From: Vibrio hepatarius
GTDB lineage: Bacteria > Pseudomonadota > Gammaproteobacteria > Enterobacterales > Vibrionaceae
Length of the DNA stretch: 64,000 nucleotides
NCBI RefSeq assembly: GCF_018860525.1
Contig: NZ_JAHKPM010000060.1
Span: 1 to 64,000, forward strand
Reading direction: 5' to 3'
Translations under genes and position numbers: made by a program
Shown: positions 28,801-38,653 of the stretch, piece after piece
Layout: every line of letters starts with the position of its first letter
How positions within the stretch are numbered: the first letter of the stretch is position 1
The notes under the pieces: generated by a model
The model's database searches: none
Told to the model about the DNA's origin: nothing
The model's input: only the letters and a program-made list of their open reading frames with translations

Positions 28801-28820
28801 CGGCCCCTTATAAGGAGCCG
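28801..28820. terminator. Terminator after the small-protein operon
   Basis: CGGCCCCTTA and TAAGGAGCCG pair with one mismatch. On the minus strand a short T-rich stretch follows. It lies just past the last gene of the 28829-31069 operon. Confidence 0.55.
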
Positions 28821-28828
28821 TTTGTTAC

Positions 28829-28966
28829 TTATTCATCACCTAAATAATCATTGTTATTGGGGTTATGAGCATCAGCCCAATCATCCATATCAGCATCGTT
28901 ATTTGGGTTGTTAATATCTGACCAAACGTCTAGCTCATCTTGAGACATATCACTTGAGTCCGGCAT
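28829..28966 (-). CDS. Small acidic protein with NPNN repeats
   Basis: A 45-residue acidic protein with two copies of a W-D-NPNN unit (VWSDINNPNND and DWADAHNPNNND). The ATG is one base past the stop codon of the preceding 47-residue gene (TAA-T-ATG) and has AGGGAAG as a good ribosome site. It is the last gene of the minus-strand operon. I know short NPNN-repeat hypothetical proteins but no function for them. Confidence 0.65.
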   Translation of the reverse strand: MPDSSDMSQDELDVWSDINNPNNDADMDDWADAHNPNNNDYLGDE

Positions 28967-28967
28967 A

Positions 28968-29111
28968 TTATTTCTTCCCTTTTTGATTCGGGTTTAATTG
29001 CTTTCCACGGTTACCTTGATTTTGGTCATGCTGACGGTTAGTGCCGCTTGTTCCCTTGTTAGAATTCGGAATGTTCGCTGCATTGTTTGCTGGCGTGATT
29101 TTCTTAGTCAT
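28968..29111 (-). CDS. Small basic, Asn-rich protein
   Basis: A 47-residue protein rich in Lys, Asn and Gln, ending QLNPNQKGKK. The ATG follows AAGGAA. It directly precedes the acidic NPNN protein, so the pair may form a charge-complementary complex; that is inference. It is absent from the longer-frame track because of its size. Confidence 0.65.
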   Translation of the reverse strand: MTKKITPANNAANIPNSNKGTSGTNRQHDQNQGNRGKQLNPNQKGKK

Positions 29112-29127
29112 GTTCTGATTTCCTTAT

Positions 29128-29409
29128 TTAGTAACTAGCCTTACGAATTTGTTTAAGTATTCGCTCAAATCCCTGCCTAGTTGTAATTGTTTTGGGTTGT
29201 AGTCCATCAGATGTGTTATGCCAAATAAATCGAAATCCTCTTCCTAGTTTAAACCTTATGAAGGTTGGACAGGAGCGAATCTTCCTGCCACCTAAACTAA
29301 GATATGAAGTTCCCGATTCAAGCTGCTTTTCAATTGTTAAAGCTCGCTTCAAATGACACAAAGGAATTTGAGACTGGAATGCATCAATTAACTGCTTGGT
29401 TGAATTCAT
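29128..29409 (-). CDS. Small basic protein, possibly ParE-like
   Basis: The 93-residue protein starts at MNSTKQLID, with GGGAGAG upstream. The second half, LGGRKIRSCPTFIRFKLGRGFRFIWHN, resembles the compact beta-rich body of ParE-like toxins, and the C-terminus is basic. The family call is weak. It lies 58 bases from the 228-residue gene and 16 bases before the 47-residue gene, inside the same operon. Confidence 0.5.
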   Translation of the reverse strand: MNSTKQLIDAFQSQIPLCHLKRALTIEKQLESGTSYLSLGGRKIRSCPTFIRFKLGRGFRFIWHNTSDGLQPKTITTRQGFERILKQIRKASY

Positions 29410-29468
29410 TCTTACTCTCCCTGATGGACTAGAATTAAGAATGAGTGAGTGCACTGCACTCGCAACCA

Positions 29469-30152
29469 CTAATTTAATAAATTATCTAAAAGATTATCGA
29501 ACTCAGTAGCTTCAATGTACTGCTTTTGTATTTGAGCTTTATATTGCATCAGAATAGGTACGCTAGAGTCGAGCAATAAAGATGCTTGGTAGGCTTTTTC
29601 TAGGTCATTATTTAGGAAGTGAATCATCATTGACTCGCCCTTTGTCAGTACTGCACTTTTAGCCAGCAGTACTTGCATTAAACTTGTCATTCCATCCAGT
29701 GATAACTGAGGTAGTTCACAAAATGGGTTTGGTAGTTTTTCTTTTGCTAGGTCTATATCGAGGGATTTCAATGTGAAAATGAGTTGATGTAATGCGTTGG
29801 ATTGTAAAGTTGAACCCAGAATAGACAGCCGATTACTCATTAAGATTTCAATAAACTCAGCGGCTTCTCTGCGTTTACTGTTCTTGTTGAATATACTCTT
29901 TACTCGCTTACTATCTGAAAAAAAGCCTTGTAGTAAAATCGCATTGTTTAGCTTAATTAGGCTATCTGGTGCAATCAGAAGGTGTTGTTTACTGGAACCT
30001 CCCCCCATTGGCTCTTTTCGTATATTTAAAAAACCTTTGCTTCTAACTAATGGGTACACCAAGTCTTTAAAGGCTTTGTGTTTCGATAGCTGAATTTTAA
30101 ACAGTTGCCAGATCGCATCAGGTGGAGATAGGTAATTACCATCATATTTCAC
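29469..30152 (-). CDS. Hypothetical protein in the six-gene operon
   Basis: A 227-residue protein with no family I recognise. It includes KEPMGGGSSKQHLLIAPDSL near the N-terminus and is helical further on, with no signal peptide or membrane segment. The frame is open to 30266, but that overlaps the upstream gene heavily. A GTG at 30152 lies 7 bases after a GGAG and overlaps the upstream stop by 11 bases, as at other junctions here, so I prefer it. Confidence 0.6.
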   Translation of the reverse strand: MKYDGNYLSPPDAIWQLFKIQLSKHKAFKDLVYPLVRSKGFLNIRKEPMGGGSSKQHLLIAPDSLIKLNNAILLQGFFSDSKRVKSIFNKNSKRREAAEFIEILMSNRLSILGSTLQSNALHQLIFTLKSLDIDLAKEKLPNPFCELPQLSLDGMTSLMQVLLAKSAVLTKGESMMIHFLNNDLEKAYQASLLLDSSVPILMQYKAQIQKQYIEATEFDNLLDNLLN

Positions 30153-30474
30153 ACGATAACTCCAATAATTTACGCTCTGATAAAGGGGAAGGTTTCGACT
30201 TCTCTCGTGCAATAAACTGAGCTCTGTCATACCAGTCTGAGCGACAGCGATATTTTGATTGCGCATATTGTTCTATGACCCCCAAACAGTATCCAGCTCG
30301 TAAACTTTCAGCGAGTGAAGTGGTTTGAGCAGCGAGTAACTTTTTCTTGTTTTTAGATTCATAAATATTGACAAGCTCAATGCAGCTTTCGATCAAAGGT
30401 AGCGATTTCGCGCTTGATGATAATGGCAAGCTAGCAAGGGTAATTGCCAGAATCAGGGACTTCTTATCGATCAT
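30142..30474 (-). CDS. Secreted protein, Rap1a/Tai immunity-like
   Basis: The 110-residue product has a signal peptide (about 1-22, LPLSSSAKS) and a small cysteine-containing domain with CIELVNIYES, AGYCLGVIEQYAQSKYRC and a final LLELSCEI. Spacing of the cysteines and YCLGV resembles the Rap1a/Tai fold of type VI immunity proteins and their relatives. The gene overlaps its neighbours on both sides by about 11 bases. The family call is moderate. Confidence 0.55.
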   Translation of the reverse strand: MIDKKSLILAITLASLPLSSSAKSLPLIESCIELVNIYESKNKKKLLAAQTTSLAESLRAGYCLGVIEQYAQSKYRCRSDWYDRAQFIAREKSKPSPLSERKLLELSCEI

Positions 30475-31069
30475 TTTTTACCTCGGGATCGGTTTGAGTT
30501 GCTTGTGGCTCATCAGCTTTGTTAGCAAGGTGAGTGCTTATTTCCAGTGACTTAATTAATGTTTGGCTAGGAACCGCAATATATAAGCTGAGGCAGATAG
30601 CACTATACGATAGTAGTTGAGTGTAATTTTGTTCTTCTAGCAATATTGTTCGTAAGTGATCAGTATTTTGGGCTAGATCTGTAATAGCAACAATGCTTGC
30701 ACATAACACTGTAAAGAGAACGAATTTCCCGTACCAAATTATGGGGGAGGTGATGAAAAACCACCAACGTTGAGAGGTTTGTTTTGTGTAACTCCAGTAA
30801 CGGTTCAAAAGAATTAAAAAGCTGATAAAAAACACTAATTCCACCGTTGACATGTCCTCCAAGCCTTTTTGGTATTCAAAAATAGTCGTTAGTTGATAAA
30901 TGAATGATGAAAGAGCGAGTATAATTAGAAAAATAAAGACCACGGAATTTAATACAAAAGAGATGATGCGGCTTATCGACCAGTCTAGTTGCTTTAAAAG
31001 CTGCTTAAGCTTATTCGCTAGGGAGGGGCAATATTGAGACGGCTGATTTTTGTTAACTGTATTGTCCAT
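30464..31069 (-). CDS. Multi-pass membrane protein, first gene of the operon
   Basis: A 201-residue protein with about four hydrophobic segments (near residues 37-60, 76-90, 108-130 and 153-168) and a charged C-terminal tail. No family is recognised. It starts the six-gene minus-strand operon and overlaps the next gene by 11 bases. Its promoter must lie in the 215-base gap shared with hsdM. Confidence 0.6.
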   Translation of the reverse strand: MDNTVNKNQPSQYCPSLANKLKQLLKQLDWSISRIISFVLNSVVFIFLIILALSSFIYQLTTIFEYQKGLEDMSTVELVFFISFLILLNRYWSYTKQTSQRWWFFITSPIIWYGKFVLFTVLCASIVAITDLAQNTDHLRTILLEEQNYTQLLSYSAICLSLYIAVPSQTLIKSLEISTHLANKADEPQATQTDPEVKNDR

Positions 31070-31284
31070 AAATTTTGATCTTTTTCGGTTTTGCTATATT
31101 CTATCGCGCTCATATTTATACTTGTAGGCTTAGTCGTTAAAAATACAATTTAAGTCATATATTCCAAACTCCCACCATGAGTGCCTCACTTCATAAAAAA
31201 CATGCTTAAGTCAGTCAGATTTCAAGGAAATTTGCTGAGTTACTGGTATCATAAGGCCAATTTTTAGAACTCAAGAAGCCGGTC

Positions 31285-33030
31285 ATGAATCAACAAGAAC
31301 AACTCTTTCTCAAAGAGCTAGAAAATAAGCTCTGGACTGCGGCAGATAAACTTCGCGCATCACTTGATGCGGCACAATACAAACACGCTGTGCTAGGCCT
31401 AATCTTCGTTAAATACGTTTCCGATGCGTTTAAGCTGCGCCAAGATGAGATTAAAACAGATTTGGCTAACCCTGAGCATGAATATTACCTAGATCCTGCT
31501 GATTTCTCAGAACAAGAGCTAGCAGAAGAGATTACCATCGAGCTTGAGCAACGAGACTTCTATACCGAGAAAAACGTGTTTTGGCTACCTGTAGAATCTC
31601 GCTGGGATTTTTTACAAGACAATGCGCCTCTTGCCATCGGCCGCTGCTTTCTGAAAAGCACTCATGGAAAAATTGAGGTTGTTAAGTCACTGAGCGACGA
31701 AGAGAAAAAAAAAGCCAAAGAAATCACCTCTGTTGGCCACTTGATTGATAACGCCTTGGAAGGGATTGAGCGCGACAACCCGAAGCTAAAAGGTGTCCTC
31801 AACAAGCACTACGCCGCTCTTAAAATTGATCAGGCAAAACTCAATGAGCTGATTAACTTAATCGCGACCATTCCGTTTAATCATAAGTCACTGAGCAGTA
31901 AAGATATTCTTGGGCATGTTTACGAATACTTCTTAGGCCAATTTGCGCTGGCTGAAGGCAAAAAAGGCGGTCAGTACTATACGCCTGGCTCCATCGTGAC
32001 CCTGATTGTTGAGATGATAGAACCCTTTGAAGGCCGCGTCTATGACCCAGCTATGGGCAGTGGCGGTTTCTTTGTGCAATCTGACCGGTTTATTGAGCGC
32101 CGCGCTAACCAAAAAGACATTGACCCGCTAACGCAAAAACAACGAATCTCCATTTACGGTCAAGAATACAACTACACCACATGGCAGTTGGCTGGGATGA
32201 ATATGGCTATTCGAGGACTAGAATGTCAATTTGGTGAGCCAGCTAGTACCTATACCAATGACCAACATCCTGATTTGCGCGCTGATTTTGTGATGGCGAA
32301 TCCGCCTTTTAATATGAAAGAGTGGAATACAGGTGTCAATGATAACGATCCGCGCTGGGTATATGGCACACCACCATCAGGTAACGCCAACTTTGCGTGG
32401 ATGCAGCATATGCTTTACCACCTTGCCCCTGATGGTTCTCAAGCTTTGCTCCTTGCTAATGGCTCGATGAGTTCAAGTACCAACAATGAAGGTGAAATCC
32501 GTGCTTCACTGGTTGAGAACGATTTGGTGGAATGTATGGTTGCACTGCCGGGGCAACTGTTCACCAACACCCAAATTCCAGCTTGTATCTGGTTCTTAAC
32601 CAAAAACAAACAAGCACGTACCGATAAAGCGGGTCGTAAGCTGCGTGATCGCAAGGGCAAAGTGCTGTTTATTGATGCGCGTAACCTTGGCTATATGAAA
32701 GACCGCGTGTTGCGTGATTTCAGTGTTGATGACATACGCAAAGTGGCTGACCTTTACCACGCTTGGAAAACAGGTGAAGAAGTCAATGGTGTTGCTTACG
32801 AAGACCAAGCGGGCTTTTGCAAATCAGCAACCTTAGAAGAGATTAAAAAACACGATTTTGTGCTCACTCCGGGGCGTTATGTCGGTGCTGCTGAAGAAAA
32901 AGACGATGGAGTGCCATTTGCTGAAAAAATGGCAACCCTAACCGCTAAGTTGAGTGAGCAATTTGCAGAGTCGGCAAGGCTAGAAGCGGAGATTAAGAAA
33001 AACCTAGCGGGGTTGGGTTATGAGTTGTAA
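31285..33030 (+). CDS. hsdM: Type I restriction modification, methylase subunit
   Basis: HsdM methylates adenine N6 at the site chosen by HsdS. The N-terminal HsdM domain is followed by the SAM motif YDPAMGSGGFF near residue 253 and the catalytic NPPF (in VMANPPFNMKEWN) near residue 340. Length is 581. It opens the hsd operon, and its stop overlaps hsdS (ATGAGTTGTAA, 11 bases). The start has only a weak ribosome site. Confidence 0.96.
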   Translation: MNQQEQLFLKELENKLWTAADKLRASLDAAQYKHAVLGLIFVKYVSDAFKLRQDEIKTDLANPEHEYYLDPADFSEQELAEEITIELEQRDFYTEKNVFWLPVESRWDFLQDNAPLAIGRCFLKSTHGKIEVVKSLSDEEKKKAKEITSVGHLIDNALEGIERDNPKLKGVLNKHYAALKIDQAKLNELINLIATIPFNHKSLSSKDILGHVYEYFLGQFALAEGKKGGQYYTPGSIVTLIVEMIEPFEGRVYDPAMGSGGFFVQSDRFIERRANQKDIDPLTQKQRISIYGQEYNYTTWQLAGMNMAIRGLECQFGEPASTYTNDQHPDLRADFVMANPPFNMKEWNTGVNDNDPRWVYGTPPSGNANFAWMQHMLYHLAPDGSQALLLANGSMSSSTNNEGEIRASLVENDLVECMVALPGQLFTNTQIPACIWFLTKNKQARTDKAGRKLRDRKGKVLFIDARNLGYMKDRVLRDFSVDDIRKVADLYHAWKTGEEVNGVAYEDQAGFCKSATLEEIKKHDFVLTPGRYVGAAEEKDDGVPFAEKMATLTAKLSEQFAESARLEAEIKKNLAGLGYEL

Positions 33031-34201
33031 CTGGCGTACTGTTAAGTTGCAGGAAATCGTATTATTTAAAACGGGTAAATTAGATTCGAATGCTGCTGAT
33101 GAACAAGGTATATATCCGTTTTTTACCTGCTCTCCAGTTACCTTAGCTATCGATAATTATGCGTTTGATACGGAAGCTGTATTGCTTGCAGGTAATAATG
33201 CAAATGGTGTGTTTGCTGTTAAATATTACAACGGAAAATTCAACGCTTATCAGCGAACCTATGTGATTACACCAATCAATAAATCAGTGGTTAGTGTGAG
33301 GTGGCTCTATTTTAGAATTAAGCATGTGACGTCTGAACTTCAACAAATGTCGGTAGGAACTGCGACAAAGTTTCTGACTAAGAAAATTCTGGATGCCTAT
33401 GAAGTTCAACTACCACCAATAGAAGAACAGGAAAGACAAGCGAAAATTTTATGGGATTTACAAAATAAACTCGATTTAAACACTCAAACCAACCAAACCC
33501 TTGAACAAATGGCCCAAGCCATCTTCAAATCTTGGTTTGTCGATTTCGACCCTGTAAAAGCCAAGATAAATGGTGAACAACCTGAAGGAATGGATGCTGC
33601 GGCTGCCGCGCTATTCCCCGAAAAGCTCGTTGAGTCTGAATTGGGTTTGATTCCTGAAGGTTGGAAACCGAAGCAACTGAAAGATATCCTCGAATTGGCT
33701 TATGGCAAAGCGTTAAAGAAAACAGACCGTGTCGAAGGTAATGTGCCCGTATATGGCTCTGGCGGACTGACTGGTTATCACAACCAAAGTCTTGTTGAAG
33801 GCCCCGGAATTATCGTTGGCCGTAAAGGGACTGTTGGTTCTGTCTACTGGGAACCAAAAGCGTTTTACCCAATCGATACAGTCTTTTATGTTAAACCTAA
33901 AACAGGCTATTCACTGAAATATTGCCACATGGTATTGCAAAACCTTGGGTTGAAAGACATGAATACGGATGCTGCTGTTCCAGGATTAAATCGAAACAAT
34001 GCATATCGTCTCGATGTGATTACACCTAATGAATCCGTACTCAAAAAGTTTGAAGAAATGACGCAGTCTTTCCAGTCAAAGGTTGATGCCAACAATGTCC
34101 AAAATGCTAGCTTGGAATCTCTACGCGACACACTACTTCCTAAATTGCTTTCCGGCGAAATCGTGTTAGGACAAACCGAAGAAATGGCCGAGGTAAGCTG
34201 A
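33020..34201 (+). CDS. hsdS: Type I restriction specificity subunit
   Basis: HsdS recognises the split DNA target through two target-recognition domains joined by conserved helices. The first domain occupies about 1-130, the spacer helix LDLNTQTNQTLEQMAQAIFKSWF follows, and the second domain runs to about 340 before a closing helix (LRDTLLPKLLSGEI). Length is 393. It overlaps hsdM by 11 bases and shares one base with the next gene (TGATG). The target sequence cannot be predicted from here. Confidence 0.94.
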   Translation: MSCNWRTVKLQEIVLFKTGKLDSNAADEQGIYPFFTCSPVTLAIDNYAFDTEAVLLAGNNANGVFAVKYYNGKFNAYQRTYVITPINKSVVSVRWLYFRIKHVTSELQQMSVGTATKFLTKKILDAYEVQLPPIEEQERQAKILWDLQNKLDLNTQTNQTLEQMAQAIFKSWFVDFDPVKAKINGEQPEGMDAAAAALFPEKLVESELGLIPEGWKPKQLKDILELAYGKALKKTDRVEGNVPVYGSGGLTGYHNQSLVEGPGIIVGRKGTVGSVYWEPKAFYPIDTVFYVKPKTGYSLKYCHMVLQNLGLKDMNTDAAVPGLNRNNAYRLDVITPNESVLKKFEEMTQSFQSKVDANNVQNASLESLRDTLLPKLLSGEIVLGQTEEMAEVS

Positions 34202-35130
34202 TGACGACCCGAGTAGAAATGATTATCGAAACGCTCAAAGCGAACCCCGAAAAGAAGTTTACTGCACGGGATTTAGCCAAAGAATTTGTGCTTCGATATC
34301 CAGAAGAAATCGCTGAGAAACAAGAAAACCCGCGATATAACACCGAAGAAAAGCTGATTGCGCAGCTCGCAGCAGAAATTGGTGGGGAACGCACTGAAAG
34401 AGCGAAAATCGTTTGTCCTAATGTCGCCACTCGTGACAAACCAAGACCTCGGGTTTATTACTGGGAGCAGAAGCCTACACCTGCTCATCAGGAAGATGAT
34501 CTTAGCGATGCAGATGAATCAGACATCGATACGCCTCTCGTGCCGAAAAGCTTGAGCGAGCACGACCTCTACCCAATGTTGATTGAGTACCTCAGCAAGG
34601 ATTTGGGTCTTTACTGTCAGCGCATTGACGAGCGTAAATCTAAAAACTCTCATGGCAACGGTGGCAATCACTGGTTACATCCTGATGTGGTGGCGCTAGA
34701 GCCGCTCGACCAAGGTTGGGATGAAATTGTGAGAAGCTGTGTGCGCAGTGGGAATCACAGCTCGGTTCGACTTTGGTCTTTTGAAGTGAAGAAACATCTT
34801 ACCAAAGGCAATGTACGAAAATACTTTTTCCAAGCAGTATCCAACTCTAGCTGGGCAAACTTCGGCTATTTGGTTGCGACAGGCTTAAATAGTGACGTTG
34901 AAGGTGAGCTGCAAATGTTGTCGAGCTTGCACGGGATTGGGGTGCTGATTCTGGATACTGAATCTTTGTTTGATAGCCAAATACTCATTCCAGCTCAAGA
35001 GAGAGTCAACGTGGATTGGCAATCTGCAAACCGAATCGTCTCTGAAAATAGGGATTTCCACCATTACATTGAGCAGGTTGGTATTTATAACCAAACCGGA
35101 CGGTTGATTAAGAGCGCATGGAATAAATAA
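34201..35130 (+). CDS. HrgA-like accessory protein, putative PD-(D/E)xK nuclease
   Basis: This 309-residue protein is coupled to hsdS by a TGATG overlap and precedes hsdR by 16 bases. It belongs, by resemblance, to the COG2958/HrgA group found beside restriction systems. An N-terminal HARE-type winged helix (about 1-70, [24 protein letters not shown]) is followed by an acidic linker and a C-terminal part with HPDVVAL (Asp162) and WSFEVKK (Glu195, Lys197), which fits a PD-(D/E)xK active site. The nuclease call is inference from these motifs. Confidence 0.65.
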   Translation: MTTRVEMIIETLKANPEKKFTARDLAKEFVLRYPEEIAEKQENPRYNTEEKLIAQLAAEIGGERTERAKIVCPNVATRDKPRPRVYYWEQKPTPAHQEDDLSDADESDIDTPLVPKSLSEHDLYPMLIEYLSKDLGLYCQRIDERKSKNSHGNGGNHWLHPDVVALEPLDQGWDEIVRSCVRSGNHSSVRLWSFEVKKHLTKGNVRKYFFQAVSNSSWANFGYLVATGLNSDVEGELQMLSSLHGIGVLILDTESLFDSQILIPAQERVNVDWQSANRIVSENRDFHHYIEQVGIYNQTGRLIKSAWNK

Positions 35131-35146
35131 TAAGGATAAAGGCTTA

Positions 35147-38100
35147 ATGATTACTGAAGATCAACTAGAACAACAATGCCTCGATTGGTTTAAAGAGCTA
35201 GGCTACCAATACCAAAATGGCTATGACATCGCACCAGATGGCCCTGTTCATCCAGCCACGGGCGCTCCTGAACGTGAAAACTATCAGCAAGTGGTGCTTC
35301 AGGCGCGTTTAATGTCGGCACTCAAAACCTTAAACCCTAAGGTTCCCAGTGACACTCTAATCGAAGTGGCAAAAACCGTCACCACACCGCCAACGCCAAT
35401 CCTTAACAAAAACAATCAAGGCTTTCACCAATATTTAATTGAAGGTGTGCCGGTTGAATACTCGGTAATGGAGTACGATCAATGGGTGACCAAACACACC
35501 CATGTTCGATTAATCGATTTTGACGACCGCGAGAATAACCAATTCTTAGTGGTCAATCAGTTCACCATCACGGGCACCAAAGGCAATCGCCGTCCAGATC
35601 TCGTGGTGTTTATTAATGGCTTGCCTTTGGCAGTGATAGAGCTAAAAAACCCCGCTGATGATCAGGCTGATATTTGGAATGCCTACAATCAAATCCAAAC
35701 CTATAAACAAGAGATCGCCGATCTATTTGTATTTAATGCGGCCTTGGTGATTTCTGATGGCTGGACGGCGCGAGTTGGTTCCCTGACCGCAAGCAAAGAG
35801 CGCTTCTTACCGTGGAAAACAATAGCAAGAGAAGATGATAAGCCGCTGCTTGAATTCCAACTAGAAACTCTAGTGCGTGGCTTCTTTAAGCCAGAATTGC
35901 TGCTCGATTACATTCGTTACTTTGTGTTGTTCGAAAATGATGGCGACAAGATAACCAAAAAAATCGCCGGTTATCACCAGTTCCATGCTGTGCGTGCTGC
36001 GGTGAAAGCGACAGTGATCGCGGCCACAACGCCAACAAACATTACCGAACCTCGGGCCAATTACGCCGATACCGTGGTGCCCGGAAGTAAAAAAGCGGGC
36101 GTAGTTTGGCATACCCAAGGCAGTGGAAAAAGCATGTCGATGGTCTGCTACGCAAGTAAATTACTGCAACAACCTGAGATGAACAATCCAACTCTAGTGA
36201 TGGTCACTGATCGTAATGACTTAGACGGTCAGCTATTTAATACCTTCACCATGGCGCAGGAAACGCTAAAACAGATCCCTCAACAGGCTGAAGATCGTGA
36301 TTCATTACGCGATTTACTTCTTAATCGTCAGTCCGGTGGCATCATCTTCACCACAGTACAAAAATTTGCCTTGCTCGATAAAGAAATGGCGCATCCTATT
36401 CTTTCTGAGCGCTCGAACATTGTGGTGGTGTCTGATGAAGCGCACCGCAGTCAATATGGCAATAAATCTCGCCTTGTTGATGTTAAAGATGAAAATGGCA
36501 ATGTGATTGACCAGCGCTATGTGTATGGCTATTCCAAATATATGCGTGACGCGCTGCCCAATGCCGCCTTTATTGGTTTTACCGGCACGCCCATATCTAA
36601 GGAAGATAAAGATACTCGCGGCGTGTTTGGTGATTATGTCTCTATCTATGATATTCAAGATGCGGTCGATGATGGTGCAACTGTGCCGATTTATTACGAG
36701 TCTCGCTTAGCCAAACTCGATATTAATCAAGATGAAATTCAAGCGCTTAACGATCAGGTCGAGGAGGAAATTGGTGAAGACGAAGAAACAGAAAGCCGTG
36801 AGAAAATAAAATCACAGTGGTCAGCGCTAGAAAAACTGGTTGGTGCAGAGCCGCGAATCAAACAAGTTGCCCAAGACTTGGTTGAGCATTTCACCACTCG
36901 CTGTGAAACCTTTCCCGGCAAGGCGATGATGGTTGCCATGAGCCGTGAGATTTGTGTCGATTTATACGATGCTATTGTCGCGATTAAACCTGAATGGCAC
37001 AGTGATGATCCAAACAAAGGCGCGATCAAAATCGTCATGACAGGCAGCGCTGCTGATAAAGCCAAAATGCAGCCGCACATTCATGATAAGAAGACCAAGA
37101 AGCTATTTGAGAAACGTTACAAAGATCCCGATGACGAATTGCAATTGGTGATAGTGCGCGATATGTGGTTAACAGGCTTTGATGCGCCTTGCTGCCATAC
37201 CATGTATATCGACAAACCCATGAAAGGCCATAATCTGATGCAAGCGATCGCGCGTGTGAATCGTGTGTTTAAGGATAAGCCCGGAGGTTTGGTGGTTGAT
37301 TATATTGGTATTGCTAATGAGCTTAAAAACGCGCTTAAGACCTATACCGGCAGTCAAGGGAAAGGCAAGCCAACCGTCAACACGGCCGAGGCTTTCGCTG
37401 TCCTTATGGAAAAAATCGATATCATTCGCGGTATGTTTGCCACTCCTATCAATAACAAGGCTGATGGCTCTGTCGATGGTGATGTCTTCAACTATCGTCC
37501 AGATTTTGAAACCAAACCACTGCAACTGCTTCCGGGCGCTGTGAATCATATATCAGGGCTTTGCCATCGCAACAACAAAGGTGAGCTAGTCCGTGATGGA
37601 AAGCGCCGCTTTCTTGATGTGATGGCGGCGTTGATGAAAGCGTACTCGCTGTGTAATACCTTAGACGAGGTTGATGGCTACAAGAACGAAATCGCTTTTT
37701 ATGGCGCGATTAAAACGGCATTTCTTAAACACTCTACGGTAGATACTAAACGCAGTGACGAACAGCGTAATTCTGCGCTGCGCCAGATCCTCAACAATGC
37801 CATTGTCGCAGACGGTGTTGATGATATTTTCAAAACGGTTGGCTTAGATAAACCCAATATTGGCTTGCTTTCAGAAGAATTCTTAGAAGACGTTAAGAAT
37901 ATGAAAGAGAAGAACTTGGCGGTTGAGTTATTGGAAAAACTGCTGCGTGATGAAGTCAAAGCTCGGATGAAAAATGATGTGGTGCAAGAGAAAAAATACT
38001 CCGAACGCATCATGGAATCTCTGCGCAAATACCATAATCGCAGTATTGAAACGGCTCAGGTAATCGAAGAGTTGATCCAGTGGGCAAAAGAAATGCAAGC

Positions 38101-38416
38101 CGACGCTGAGATGATGGATAAGCTCAATCTGTCTACTGATGAAATTGCGTTTTACCGTGCGCTGATTGTTAATGAAGCTTCAGTACGCACTTTAGGCGAT
38201 GATAACTTACGTCAACTTGCGATTGAGCTTACCCACCAACTGCGCAAGTCTGCGACGGTAGATTGGCAAAAACGTGAGAGTGTAAGAGCAAGAATGCGCA
38301 ATCTTGTTCGGCGTTTACTGCGCCGCTGGAAATACCCACCAGATGCGGCAGAAGAGGCGATTAAGCTGGTGCTAGAGCAAGCTGAAGTACTGGCTGATGA
38401 GTGGTACGCAAGCTAA
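35147..38416 (+). CDS. hsdR: Type I restriction, endonuclease and translocase subunit
   Basis: HsdR cuts unmodified DNA after ATP-driven translocation. An N-terminal nuclease ([19 protein letters not shown] near residues 149-167 supplies the PD and ExK) precedes the helicase: Walker [10 protein letters not shown] near 324, the DEAH box VVSDEAHRS near 430 and FTGTP further on. Length is 1089. AAGGATAAAGG precedes the ATG. It is the last gene of hsdM-hsdS-hrgA-hsdR. Confidence 0.96.
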   Translation: MITEDQLEQQCLDWFKELGYQYQNGYDIAPDGPVHPATGAPERENYQQVVLQARLMSALKTLNPKVPSDTLIEVAKTVTTPPTPILNKNNQGFHQYLIEGVPVEYSVMEYDQWVTKHTHVRLIDFDDRENNQFLVVNQFTITGTKGNRRPDLVVFINGLPLAVIELKNPADDQADIWNAYNQIQTYKQEIADLFVFNAALVISDGWTARVGSLTASKERFLPWKTIAREDDKPLLEFQLETLVRGFFKPELLLDYIRYFVLFENDGDKITKKIAGYHQFHAVRAAVKATVIAATTPTNITEPRANYADTVVPGSKKAGVVWHTQGSGKSMSMVCYASKLLQQPEMNNPTLVMVTDRNDLDGQLFNTFTMAQETLKQIPQQAEDRDSLRDLLLNRQSGGIIFTTVQKFALLDKEMAHPILSERSNIVVVSDEAHRSQYGNKSRLVDVKDENGNVIDQRYVYGYSKYMRDALPNAAFIGFTGTPISKEDKDTRGVFGDYVSIYDIQDAVDDGATVPIYYESRLAKLDINQDEIQALNDQVEEEIGEDEETESREKIKSQWSALEKLVGAEPRIKQVAQDLVEHFTTRCETFPGKAMMVAMSREICVDLYDAIVAIKPEWHSDDPNKGAIKIVMTGSAADKAKMQPHIHDKKTKKLFEKRYKDPDDELQLVIVRDMWLTGFDAPCCHTMYIDKPMKGHNLMQAIARVNRVFKDKPGGLVVDYIGIANELKNALKTYTGSQGKGKPTVNTAEAFAVLMEKIDIIRGMFATPINNKADGSVDGDVFNYRPDFETKPLQLLPGAVNHISGLCHRNNKGELVRDGKRRFLDVMAALMKAYSLCNTLDEVDGYKNEIAFYGAIKTAFLKHSTVDTKRSDEQRNSALRQILNNAIVADGVDDIFKTVGLDKPNIGLLSEEFLEDVKNMKEKNLAVELLEKLLRDEVKARMKNDVVQEKKYSERIMESLRKYHNRSIETAQVIEELIQWAKEMQADAEMMDKLNLSTDEIAFYRALIVNEASVRTLGDDNLRQLAIELTHQLRKSATVDWQKRESVRARMRNLVRRLLRRWKYPPDAAEEAIKLVLEQAEVLADEWYAS

Positions 38417-38534
38417 CTAAATTGGCACAAATTCAGAAACAACGCTTCATCAATAGCCCGTTTAGAGTAATCTTGATGAAGTGTTATCGGCTTTAAGCCC
38501 TGTATAAAACTATGCGCGTTTTCAGCTATTTCAT

Positions 38535-38580
38535 TATCCCCTGGTGGGGATATGGTCCATATTATCCCTTAGTGAGGATA
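38535..38580. promoter_or_regulatory. Twin TATCC-N8-GGATA palindromes
   Basis: Copies at 38535-38552 and 38563-38580 match TATCC-N8-GGATA, the operator consensus published for the E. coli HipB antitoxin. They lie 28 bases apart in the gap between the converging ends of hsdR and the XRE gene, so no gene start is close. They may be a remnant of another hip locus or a binding site for a HipB encoded elsewhere. Confidence 0.6.
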
Positions 38581-38637
38581 TTTTGTGCCTACTTATGAGT
38601 AATTAAATACCCATTAAATTGTGAATAAGGGTTTTGT

Positions 38638-38653
38638 GAGTAATTTATTACTC
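38638..38653. promoter_or_regulatory. Fourth GAGTAA-N4-TTACTC palindrome at the XRE stop
   Basis: This is the same palindrome as the three before hipA, here overlapping the stop codon of the hipA-linked XRE gene. A half-site GAGTAA lies at 38597-38602, again exactly 41 bases away. Confidence 0.6.

Noticed and set aside
29797-30093. 98-residue plus-strand frame
   Set aside because: Shadow of the minus-strand 227-residue gene.
36314-37549. Several frames of 100-126 residues inside hsdR
   Set aside because: They are antisense or alternate-frame shadows of the long hsdR frame.
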